Source of the DNA: an uncultured Thiodictyon sp.
Lineage (GTDB): Bacteria > Pseudomonadota > Gammaproteobacteria > Chromatiales > Chromatiaceae
Length of the DNA: 33,937 nt
Reading direction: 5' to 3'
Assembly: GCA_903837595.1 (NCBI GenBank)
Contig: CAILVI010000388.1
Span: 1-33,937, forward strand
Shown here: one piece after another, positions 25,694-33,746 of the stretch
Layout of the letters: each line of letters opens with the position of its first letter
How positions within the stretch are numbered: the first letter of the stretch is position 1
Notes under the pieces: generated by a model
Told to the model about the DNA's origin: nothing
The model's database searches: none
What the model saw: only the letters and a program-made list of their open reading frames with translations
Position numbers and translations under genes: made by a program

Positions 25694-26163
25694 TGCTCTT
25701 CCCCCAAGTGATTTGGTTGCTTGCTGTCGCTGGTCATCTCCGGCCCACTGATAACACCGCCGCACATCGTAAACCCGGAGCCACCTTCCCCGCCCGCGCT
25801 TTCAATTCACGGGATAGGGACAGGCATTTCCAGTGTGCCAGGGCGAGTTCAGACGGGAGGATAGCCTTGATGCGGGTGGTCGGCAAGGTCGGCACCAAAC
25901 GGCACACGTTGCTCTGGCCGTGATCATCTTACCGATCACACCGCCCACCACAAGGCCGCTGGTTCACAAATCCTAAAGACTCCGGACCAATCGGGTTCGG
26001 GCTACCGACTTTTCGTTGCACCGACCGCTTGTCGTTGCCCGGCACAACCCCGACTATAATCCCCTTATGCCGGGATCGGATACCCGCCCAAGGTTGAGGA
26101 CTTCGCCGGCGACGGCCCAGTACCGACCGCCAACACCTGCCTGCGTACCGCTGCGGTTTCACT
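25694..26163. other. Divergent intergenic region between response regulator and RND operon
   Basis: About 470 bases without a gene I can support. Reading frames across it lack ribosome-binding sites and resemble no family. It should hold the promoters of both divergent operons. The best candidate is the perfect TATAAT at 26055-26060 facing the efflux genes; no clear minus-strand promoter was found before the response regulator. No MerR-, CopY- or CusR-type operator was recognised. Confidence 0.5.
26029..26060 (+). promoter_or_regulatory. Possible promoter of the metal-efflux operon
   Basis: A perfect -10 hexamer TATAAT (26055-26060) is preceded by TTGTCG (26029-26034) at a 20-base spacing, too long for unaided sigma-70 but like the stretched promoters that MerR-family metal sensors activate. 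Transcription would start near 26067, leaving a 97-base leader before the adaptor gene. No matching regulator gene or dyad is visible, so this is tentative. Confidence 0.35.
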
Positions 26164-27846
26164 ATGCATACCTTGCCCAAGTCACTCTTCGCCCTCTGCC
26201 TACTGGCCGCCGCTGCCGGCCTGGCCGGCCAAAGCGCCGCAGTCGAAGGCCCCGCCAGCCCCCCCCTGCACGTCCATGCGGCCATGGTCTATCAGTGCCC
26301 GATGCACCCGTGGATCAAATCGGACAAACCAGGCGAGCACTGCACCATCTGTGGCATGGAACTGGTCGCGGTGGCCAGTGAGGGCGGGGCCGTCGTCGAT
26401 CCGAACCTGGTCACACTCAACCCCGCTCAGGCCGCGGTAACTGGCGTGCAGACCAGCGAGGTGACCCGTGGGGCGCTCACCCGGACGCTGCGCGTCAGCG
26501 GGGTCATTGAGGATGACGACACCCGCCATCGCATCCTGGCCGCCCGGGTTCCGGGCCGCATTGAGAAGCTCCACGTCAACTATGTCGGGGCCGAGGTCGA
26601 GGCCGGGGCGCCGCTGGCCACCGTATTCAGTCCTGAGATGCTCACCGCCCAGCGTCAATACGTCGAGCGGATCAAGGCCGGGGCGGTCGCCACACCGCTG
26701 TCGGAGCGCGCGGGGGCGCGTGAACGCCTACTGGAATTGGGACTGACCGAGGAGGAGATCGGCATCCTGGAACACACCCTCAAGCCGACCGCAATGGTCA
26801 ACATCCGCGCCCCACTCTCCGGCACCGTGATCTCGCGCTCGGTCTACGAGGGCCAATATGTCAAGACCAATGATCCGCTCTTCGAGATCGGTGACTTTGC
26901 GCGGATGTGGTTCGTGTTCGACGCCTACGAACCGGACCTGGCCTGGCTGCGGCTGGGCCAGCACGTGGAGGTGTCCGTACCGTCCCAACCCGGCCAGGTG
27001 TTGACCGCCCCCATTACGTTTATCGACCCGAGCCTGAACGAGAAGACCCGCACGGCGCGGGTGCGGGTCACCCTGGAGAATCCCGAGCACCGACTGCGCT
27101 ACCGCCAGACCGCACAGGCGGTGGTGGCCGCAAGCTCGCTGGATGGCCTGCTGGTGCCACGTGCCGCCGTGCTTCAGCACAGCGGTCGGCCCATCGTCTA
27201 TGTCGACGCCGGGGGTTCCGGCTACCGGGCGCGCGAGGTGCGGATCGGTCGCGTGGGCGACACCAACGACGAGGTCCTGGACGGTCTGAAGCAGGGAGAC
27301 CGGGTTGTCACCCAGGCCGGTCTGATACTGGATTCGCAGGCGCAACTGGCCCATGCCGCGGTGGATGTTGCGGCGGCCGACCCGGCGGCCGTCACGCCCG
27401 CCAAGGTCGCCGCCGGCACGCCAGCGCATAACGAGGCGACCTACGCGCTGCTGCGCACCCTGGTCTTCGCCGCCGCGGATGCCACCACCGCCCTCGCCGC
27501 CGACGATTTGTCCGGCTACCAGAAGGGCCTGCCCGCGATGCGCACGGCACTTGCGGCCTATCTCGCGGGCTATGCCCCGGCCGCCCGCGGCGCCTTGGCC
27601 GCATTCACCGGCAAGCTGCCGGACGCCCCCGACCTGGACGCTGCGCGGCGTGACTTCGAGCCATTCAGTACCGCCGTCGCCGACCTGGCGCGGAGCGAAC
27701 ATCTCCAACACCGAGAAGAACTCTGGATCTACCAGTGCCCGATGAGTCCGGTGCTCGGTACCGCGCGCTGGCTTTCGCGTTCACATCACTTGCGCAACCC
27801 CTTCTTCGGCTCAGCCATGCCCGGGTGCGGAGACGAGGTGAAATGA
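26164..27846 (+). CDS. cusB: RND heavy-metal efflux periplasmic adaptor (CusB-like) with metal-binding domains at both ends
   Basis: A 560-residue periplasmic adaptor linking the inner-membrane pump encoded next to an outer-membrane channel. A signal peptide (about 1-26) is followed by a heavy-metal-binding domain YQCPMHPWIKSDKPGEHC-TICGMEL (43-66; Cys45, His48, Cys60, Cys63, Met65). Next comes the membrane-fusion core (barrel-sandwich, helical hairpin, beta-barrel; RIEKLHVNYVGAEVEAGAPL, IRAPLSGTVISRSVYEGQYV). The C-terminal domain (about 425-560) resembles DUF3347, ending YQCPMS ... HLRNPFFGSAMPGCGD with Cys525 and Cys555. These metal-binding ends favour copper/silver (Cus) rather than drug export. 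The pump gene follows after a 94-base gap containing a perfect palindrome. No outer-membrane factor gene is present in the window. Confidence 0.9.
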   Translation: MHTLPKSLFALCLLAAAAGLAGQSAAVEGPASPPLHVHAAMVYQCPMHPWIKSDKPGEHCTICGMELVAVASEGGAVVDPNLVTLNPAQAAVTGVQTSEVTRGALTRTLRVSGVIEDDDTRHRILAARVPGRIEKLHVNYVGAEVEAGAPLATVFSPEMLTAQRQYVERIKAGAVATPLSERAGARERLLELGLTEEEIGILEHTLKPTAMVNIRAPLSGTVISRSVYEGQYVKTNDPLFEIGDFARMWFVFDAYEPDLAWLRLGQHVEVSVPSQPGQVLTAPITFIDPSLNEKTRTARVRVTLENPEHRLRYRQTAQAVVAASSLDGLLVPRAAVLQHSGRPIVYVDAGGSGYRAREVRIGRVGDTNDEVLDGLKQGDRVVTQAGLILDSQAQLAHAAVDVAAADPAAVTPAKVAAGTPAHNEATYALLRTLVFAAADATTALAADDLSGYQKGLPAMRTALAAYLAGYAPAARGALAAFTGKLPDAPDLDAARRDFEPFSTAVADLARSEHLQHREELWIYQCPMSPVLGTARWLSRSHHLRNPFFGSAMPGCGDEVK

Positions 27847-27875
27847 GCCGGTCCTGTGATCCGCCACCGGCTCGG

Positions 27876-27904
27876 GTAGGGGCGGGTTTGAAACCCGCCC
27901 CTAC
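27876..27904. repeat. Perfect 14-base palindrome between cusB-like and cusA-like genes
   Basis: GTAGGGGCGGGTTT (27876-27889) and AAACCCGCCCCTAC (27891-27904) are perfect inverted repeats around a single G. It is GC-rich, has no T-run, and lies 29 bases after the adaptor stop and 36 before the pump start. This short motif is of the type dispersed in many proteobacterial and cyanobacterial genomes; here it interrupts an operon and could adjust the adaptor:pump expression ratio. Confidence 0.9.
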
Positions 27905-27940
27905 GGTGCCACCACACGGCGTTCCCGCGCGGGGTCCAGT

Positions 27941-30900
27941 ATGATTAACCGCGTCATTACCTGGTCGCTGCACAACCGCTTCCTGGTCATCAGCGGCTTC
28001 CTCGCACTCTGCGCCTGGGGCCTGTTCGCGCTCCAGCGCGTTCCCATCGACGCCATCCCGGATCTGTCGGAAAATCAGGTCATCGTCTATGCCGACTGGC
28101 CCGGGCGCTCGCCCCAAGAGGTCGAGGACCAGATCACCTATCCGCTGTCGGTTTCATTGCAAGGGCTGGCCGGTGTCAAGACGGTGCGGGCCAGCTCGAT
28201 GTTCGGCTTCTCTTTTCTCACGGTCATCTTCGCCGACAAGGTCGACGTCTATTTTGCCCGCACCCGGGTATTGGAGCGGCTCAATTCATTGGGCGACCTG
28301 TTACCGCAGGGGGTGATCGCGCGGCTCGGCCCGGACGCCACCGGACTCGGTTGGGTCTATCAGTATTACCTCGATGACGCCTCCGGCACCCAGGACCTGG
28401 GGTCACTGCGGACCCTGCAGGACACCGATATACGCTATCAACTCGCCGCCGTGCCGGGGGTGGCCGAGGTCGCCAGTATCGGCGGCTTCGTCCGCCAGTA
28501 TCAGATCGAGGTCTCCTCGCTCAAGCTCAAGCAATACGGCGCCACCCTGGGTGAGGTGATGGATGCGGTGAGCAGGTCCAATCTCAATGTCGGCGGTAAG
28601 ACGATCGAGGAGAACGGCGCCGAGTTCATCGTCCGCGGGGTCGGTCTGGTGCAGACGGCCGCCGACCTGGAACTGATCCCGGTGCTGCCGCGCAAGGGCA
28701 CCCCGCTGTATCTGCGAGATCTGGCCACCATCCAGATCGGCGGCGATTTCCGCCGCGGCGCACTGGATGTCAATGGCCGGGAGGTGGTCGGCGGCATCGT
28801 GGTCATGCGCTATGGGGAGAACGCCTACCGCGTCATTGCGGACGTGAAGGCGCAGATCTCGGCCCTCGCACCGGGTCTGCCCGCGGGGGTGCGCGTACTC
28901 CCCTTCTATGACCGCAGTGACCTGATCGGGCGCGCCATCGGCACGCTCAAGGATGCGCTGACCGAAGAGGTGATCCTCGTCACCCTGATGCACATCCTCT
29001 TTCTCTTCCATTTCCGCAGCATACTGATCGTCACCCTGCCGCTGCCGGCTTCCATCCTGATTGCATTCATCCTGATGGACCAATTCGGTATCCCGTCGAA
29101 TATCATGTCCCTGACCGGCATTGCGATTTCAATCGGCGTACTGGTCGATGCGGGCATCGTCATGACCGAGAATGTGATCCGTCATTGCGAAAGGGCCGAG
29201 GCAGCACTCAAGCGCCGGCTCGATGCCGCGGAGGTCTTTGCCCAGACCCTGACCGCCGCCACCCAGGTGGGGCGGCCCATGGTCTTCTCGATGCTGATCA
29301 TCATACTGGCCTTCGTGCCGGTGTTCCTGCTGACCGGGCAGGAGGGCAAGCTGTTCCATCCGCTCGCCTATACCAAGACCTTTGCGCTGATCGGGGCGAC
29401 GCTGCTCGCGGTGACGGCAGTGCCGGTCTTCTGTACCCTGCTCGTGCGCGGCCCGCTCAAACCGGAGAGTGAGAACTGGCTGATGAAGGGCCTGTTGCGG
29501 GTCTATGAGCCGGCGCTCGATTGGGCACTTGGACATCGCAAGACCGTCCTGGGGCTCGCGGCCACCCTGCTGTGCATTTGCATTGTCATCGCCTGGGGCC
29601 TGCCGCGGACGGTCAATGCCTGGCTGCCGGAGTCGGGTGCGCGCCATACCCAGGGGTTCGGCACCGAGTTCATGCCCACCCTGGAGGAGGGTTCACTGCT
29701 CTTCATGCCGGTCATGCTCCCGGCCACCGCGCTGACCGAGGTCAAGCGCATCGTGGCCTGGCAGGACCAGGTGATCCGCGTCCACCCGGCGGTCGCCACG
29801 GTGGCCGGCAAACTCGGCCGCGCAACTACCGCGACCGACCCCGCACCGGTGGAGATGATCGAGACCACCATCACGCTCAAACCGCGCGACCAGTGGCCGC
29901 CCGGGACCACCAAGGCTTCCATTATCAGTGACCTGTCGGCCCGCCTGATGGACCTGCCCGGTTATGTGCCCGGGTTTCTCCAGCCGATCGAGAACCGTAT
30001 CCTGATGACCAGCACCGGCATCCGCGCCCAGGTCGGGGTGAAGATCTTCGGCAACGACCTTGATGCACTCCAGCAGAAGGCGTTCGAGGTCGAGCGAGTC
30101 ATCAATCAGGTGCAGGGGGCCGTGGGTGTCGCGCCCTCCCGCGTGCAGGGCAAGCCCTACCTCGAAATCCAGGTACGCCGCGACCTGCTCGGCCGCTACG
30201 GGCTCAGCGTCCAGGAGTTGTTCCGTCAGGTGGAAGCCGGCATCGGCGGGGTCACCGTCGGCACCACCATCAAGGGCCGCGAACGCTGGCCGCTCCAGGT
30301 ACGGTTGGAGCAGGACGAACGCGGCGACATCGACAAACTCGGCGAGATCCCGCTCGCCACTCCCTCGGGTGCCACGGTGCAGTTGCGCCAGGTCGCCGAT
30401 CTCAAGCGCGTGGTCGGCCCCAACGAGATCCAGAGCGAGAACGGCCGCCTGCGGGTCTTCGTCCAGGCCAATGTGCGCGACCGCGATCTGGGCTCCTTCG
30501 TCGACGCGATCAAGGAGCGCATTGCCGCCGAGGTCACCCTGGCGCCGGGCATGACCATCGAATACTCGGGCCAATATGAGCAGCAGTTGCGCGCCCGCCA
30601 GACCCTGCTCTATGTCTTTCCCGCCGTCATCCTCATCATCTTTGCGACCCTGGTGATGACCTTCCGCTCGTTCGGGGAGGCAGCGCACGTCATCCTGGCG
30701 GTGCCCTTTGCACTCACCGGCGGCGTCTTGCTCCAGGCGTGGATGGGATTCAACTTCAGCGTCGCGGTGTGGGTCGGCTATATCGCCTTATTCGGCACGG
30801 CCATTCAGACCGGCGTCATCATGGTGACCTATCTGGAGGAGTCGGTGCAGGACGCCCGGCAGCGCCTGGGCCGGGCACTCACCCGCGAGGAGCTGATCAC

Positions 30901-31126
30901 GGCCGTCAAGGCCGGGGCGCGACTGCGACTGCGCCCCAAGGTGATGACGGTGGCCACCACCATCGCCTCCTTGACACCCATCTTCTGGCTCCAGCGCACC
31001 GGGGTGGAGATCATGCAGCCGCTGGCCACCCCGGTGGTCGGCGGGATGATCTCCAGCCTGGTGCATATCCTGATCGTCACGCCGGTGATCTTTCTGTGGT
31101 TACGGGAACGTCAGCGTCCCGCTTAA
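27941..31126 (+). CDS. cusA: CusA/CzcA-type heavy-metal RND efflux pump
   Basis: A 1061-residue inner-membrane proton-driven pump of the HME-RND family. The N-terminus VITWSLHNRFLVISGF, then PIDAIPDLSENQVIVYADWPGRSPQEVEDQITYPL, is diagnostic for HME pumps. The fourth transmembrane helix has SIGVLVDAGIVMTENVIRHCE with the Asp/Glu proton-relay residues. Two large periplasmic loops contain FMPTLEEGSLLFMP and ENRILMTSTGIRAQVGVKIFG. The last helices end TPVIFLWLRERQRPA. From memory of E. coli CusA, two of three copper-coordinating methionines align (in LLFMP and ILMTSTG), while the third position is Thr (codon 30254-30256). Copper/silver is favoured by the adaptor, but zinc/cobalt export is possible. 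Its TAA overlaps the stop of the opposite gene. Confidence 0.93.
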   Translation: MINRVITWSLHNRFLVISGFLALCAWGLFALQRVPIDAIPDLSENQVIVYADWPGRSPQEVEDQITYPLSVSLQGLAGVKTVRASSMFGFSFLTVIFADKVDVYFARTRVLERLNSLGDLLPQGVIARLGPDATGLGWVYQYYLDDASGTQDLGSLRTLQDTDIRYQLAAVPGVAEVASIGGFVRQYQIEVSSLKLKQYGATLGEVMDAVSRSNLNVGGKTIEENGAEFIVRGVGLVQTAADLELIPVLPRKGTPLYLRDLATIQIGGDFRRGALDVNGREVVGGIVVMRYGENAYRVIADVKAQISALAPGLPAGVRVLPFYDRSDLIGRAIGTLKDALTEEVILVTLMHILFLFHFRSILIVTLPLPASILIAFILMDQFGIPSNIMSLTGIAISIGVLVDAGIVMTENVIRHCERAEAALKRRLDAAEVFAQTLTAATQVGRPMVFSMLIIILAFVPVFLLTGQEGKLFHPLAYTKTFALIGATLLAVTAVPVFCTLLVRGPLKPESENWLMKGLLRVYEPALDWALGHRKTVLGLAATLLCICIVIAWGLPRTVNAWLPESGARHTQGFGTEFMPTLEEGSLLFMPVMLPATALTEVKRIVAWQDQVIRVHPAVATVAGKLGRATTATDPAPVEMIETTITLKPRDQWPPGTTKASIISDLSARLMDLPGYVPGFLQPIENRILMTSTGIRAQVGVKIFGNDLDALQQKAFEVERVINQVQGAVGVAPSRVQGKPYLEIQVRRDLLGRYGLSVQELFRQVEAGIGGVTVGTTIKGRERWPLQVRLEQDERGDIDKLGEIPLATPSGATVQLRQVADLKRVVGPNEIQSENGRLRVFVQANVRDRDLGSFVDAIKERIAAEVTLAPGMTIEYSGQYEQQLRARQTLLYVFPAVILIIFATLVMTFRSFGEAAHVILAVPFALTGGVLLQAWMGFNFSVAVWVGYIALFGTAIQTGVIMVTYLEESVQDARQRLGRALTREELITAVKAGARLRLRPKVMTVATTIASLTPIFWLQRTGVEIMQPLATPVVGGMISSLVHILIVTPVIFLWLRERQRPA

Positions 31127-32481
31127 TTCGCGCCCGCGGCCCGGACCGTCGCAATCCGCGCCCGCACCGGGATGTTCAGCGGTTTCTCCGGGAACACACC
31201 AGGCGTCTGGCCACGCAGATCGAACTCCAGATCGACTTGCGGCCGGAAGATCAGGGTATGGGTCGAGCCGCCGAAATGGAACATGCCGAGTTGCTCTCCT
31301 TTCTTCACCTGTTGACCGGGGTAGACGTTGATTTCGGTGGAAGAGACCTCCCCCATCCCGACGAACATCACGGCCATCAGGCCAATCGCCGGATGATCCG
31401 CTTGGATGAAAATCAGGGCGCGCGCGGCGACTTGCGTAAGGTAGCGTTGTGAGCCATTGGGATTGTACTGCTCAAAGCCGAGCGCATGCGCTGCCGCGTA
31501 ATAGGAACCATCGATCACCCGGGTCTTGACGATCCGGCCGCTGACCGGGCTGTGCCAGCGGTGATAACTAAAGGCGCTGAGAAACGCCTGATACACGGTC
31601 CCGCCCTCGAACTGTGCAGCGAGCGGATCGTCCGCCAGCATATGGGCTAATGAATAAGGCTGGTCCTTGATCCAGAACTGATCGCGCAGCTTCACCTGGG
31701 TGGCCAAGCGATAGGGCACCGACTCACAGGCATTGGCGATGACGCGATCGTCATCCGGGCTGGCCACGGGGCGACGGCCCTCACGAAAGACGCGGGTGAA
31801 AAAGTCATCCCATGATCCGAAGCCATAATAGGGCAGTTGCGGATCGGATACGAAATCCTGCACCAAGGTCGGCATGGCCGCGAGCGCATCCCGTCCCAAC
31901 CAGCCCGTCTTGGGATCGTCGCTGAGCGCAGTACGTGAATTCGGCGACCTCAGGTAGACCGCCCACTGGGCGAGGATCTTCTTCAATTGCCGATTGACCT
32001 TGTCGTTCAGGAAGGCAGTCGCACCGGCCGGCGTGCCCATGGCCCAGTTCACCATCGCATTGATCGGAAAGCCAGCCATACCGGTCTGATTGAATTCCGG
32101 GGCCTGGGTCAGTATCCGGTTCATCACTTGCAGCATCTCGCGATAGTCGCGCACCGCCGGATTGCCCGCCGGGTCCTTCTCATACCGCGGCTCATGCGGG
32201 ATCTGCTCGAACATCTGCGTAAACAGCATGAACAGTTCCGGGTCGTTTTCGATCAAGGCCCTGAACTCATCAATGACCGGCAGCAGCGGCGTCGTGTCAC
32301 CTTGATCACCGGTATGTTCAGCGAGCCGCTGGCGCACCTCCTGCAATGCCAGTTGATCCGCGTGCAGCCAGGCGCCCGCCTGCTGGGGTGCCGATGCACC
32401 CGCCACCGGGGGTTCGGCCCAGGCCATCGGCATGGCCAGGATGAGTGCCAGAATACCTGCCAGAGAGTATTTCGTTTTCAT
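31123..32481 (-). CDS. Secreted PsiD-like phosphatidylserine decarboxylase family protein
   Basis: A 452-residue protein with a clear signal peptide (about 1-22, cleavage near AWA-EPP). The N-terminal part (about 60-200) matches the PSDC-type domain found before the catalytic domain in PsiD-like decarboxylases (RDYREMLQVMNRIL, GFPINAMVNWAMGTPAG, GWLGRDAL). The catalytic domain has FGSWDDFFTRVFREGRRPV with the conserved Asp, VYQAFLSAFSYHRWHSPVSG with the catalytic His, and FHFGGSTHTLIF. In the last motif Gly405-Ser406 is the expected self-cleavage site generating the pyruvoyl cofactor. Family members decarboxylate phosphatidylserine or, in PsiD, tryptophan. Export to the periplasm is unusual for the family, and the substrate is unknown. 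It is convergent with the pump gene; the TTAA at 31123-31126 serves both stops. Confidence 0.9.
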   Translation of the reverse strand: MKTKYSLAGILALILAMPMAWAEPPVAGASAPQQAGAWLHADQLALQEVRQRLAEHTGDQGDTTPLLPVIDEFRALIENDPELFMLFTQMFEQIPHEPRYEKDPAGNPAVRDYREMLQVMNRILTQAPEFNQTGMAGFPINAMVNWAMGTPAGATAFLNDKVNRQLKKILAQWAVYLRSPNSRTALSDDPKTGWLGRDALAAMPTLVQDFVSDPQLPYYGFGSWDDFFTRVFREGRRPVASPDDDRVIANACESVPYRLATQVKLRDQFWIKDQPYSLAHMLADDPLAAQFEGGTVYQAFLSAFSYHRWHSPVSGRIVKTRVIDGSYYAAAHALGFEQYNPNGSQRYLTQVAARALIFIQADHPAIGLMAVMFVGMGEVSSTEINVYPGQQVKKGEQLGMFHFGGSTHTLIFRPQVDLEFDLRGQTPGVFPEKPLNIPVRARIATVRAAGAN

Positions 32482-32565
32482 CGTGAAATCCTGCGCTGGT
32501 TAAATCATTGAACACCGGGCGGCGATCACAACGCGACCGCGATCATCGTTCGGGCCACAGCAACA

Positions 32566-32669
32566 CCCTGGGAGCGCCGCACCCAAGTCGCGGCGAAACC
32601 TCGCAAGTCACCGCGGCATTGCGGTTTACTGCGAGGCAGGGCCGCGACTTGGGTGCGGCGTCCCCAGGG
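32566..32669. repeat. Long near-perfect inverted repeat (about 104 bases)
   Basis: The left arm 32566-32594 (CCCTGGGAGCGCCGCACCCA then AGTCGCGGC) and right arm 32641-32669 are reverse complements over 29 bases except for about two positions near the outer end. The inner part adds further pairing, CCTCGCA (about 32600-32606) with TGCGAGG (about 32630-32636) and CACCGC with GCGGTTT nearby, so the whole could fold into one long cruciform or hairpin. It has no coding content. It lies between the secreted decarboxylase gene and the truncated ATPase gene, a place typical for MITE-like elements. Confidence 0.9.
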
Positions 32670-32709
32670 TCGCGGCCAAGAGGATACACCCGCGGCCAAG
32701 CCCGCGGCA

Positions 32710-33746
32710 TCAGCCTCCGAACCCCTCCCGATAGCGTTTCAGCCAGTCCTCGAAGAGCGGCACGCGCAGGCGCCAGCGGCCGTCCTCTTCGATGACATAG
32801 CCGTGCTCGGCCAGCCGCGTCAGGGCCGCGCGGTTGGCGGGCGGGCGGCCAGCCAGGACGTCCTCCACACAGGCGCGGCAGCCGGGGGCGGTGCAGAACT
32901 CGTTCCAGAAGCGCTCCATGGCGGGAGACTCACGGTCAACCCCGCGGGCCAGGGCCTCGTCCAGGTCGGCCATGGTCATGGCCCGGCGCCCGTCGCGGTT
33001 GGCAATGTCCACCAGGTGTTTGCAGATGGTCTGGAGCAGGGCTGGGTGGCCGCGGGTGAGGTCGAACAGGCGCTCAGGGACCTCGGGCGGGTAGCGCAGC
33101 GACGGGACCGGCTGCGTGATCAGCCGCAGCGAATCCGCCCGCCACAGATAGTCCACCCGCAACCGCAGGGCCTGGACGAAGAATTCGGACCAGTCGGGGT
33201 GACGCAGTTCAGAGAAGGGCGTGGCCCCGGCGAACAGCAGACAGACCTGAGTCTGGTGCTGGGAGAAGCTGCGGATCGCCGCCAGCAGGCGCCGGCCCTG
33301 GTCCGGGTCCTGTGCCAGATAGCGGTGCAGGGTCTCGTATTCGTCGAAGGCCAGGATCAGCCGGCAGTGGGCGCCCTCGGCCGCCGCCGCGAGCCAGGGT
33401 TCAAGTTGCGCCCAGGCGGCGACCCAATCGTCCGGCGGGCCCCAGTCGTCCGGTTTCAGTTGCAGGGTCTCCGCCACGCGTCGCCGCAGGTCCTTGAGCC
33501 AGGCCGGGACCGAGGTCACCGCCGCCCCCTGCATGTCCTGGAAGACCACCCGGAACCCGGCCCCGAGCAGGGTCGGCAGGAAGTTCAGTAGACTGGTCTT
33601 GCCCACCCGTCGCTGGCCCTGGATCAGCAGGAGGGGCAACTCACGGGCGGTCAGCACCTCGCGGGTCAGCTCATGGCGCAGGTCGTCACGGCCGAGGAAC
33701 AGGTCCGCGTCCTGGCCCGGGCGCAGGGGTGAACCGGGGCGGTAGA
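32710..33746 (-). pseudogene. AAA-type ATPase (STAND/NACHT-like P-loop protein), 5' end lost to an IS insertion
   Basis: A P-loop ATPase of the kind with GQRRVGKTS (Walker A), LILAFDEYETL (Walker B with Asp-Glu), and a C-terminal winged-helix region (ALTRLAEHGYVIEEDGRWRLRVPLFEDWLKR). Related proteins are regulatory or defence NTPases. Coding homology continues upstream of the first possible start (GTG, 33657-33655) as YRPGSPLRPGQDADLFLGRD, the usual pre-P-loop segment in such ATPases, and stops abruptly at the IS end at 33747. Reading on into the IS hits TAG two codons later. The gene is therefore cut, and its true N-terminus should lie beyond the IS, outside the window. A shortened protein from GTG 33657 is possible but would lack the leading strand region. 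Confidence 0.8.
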
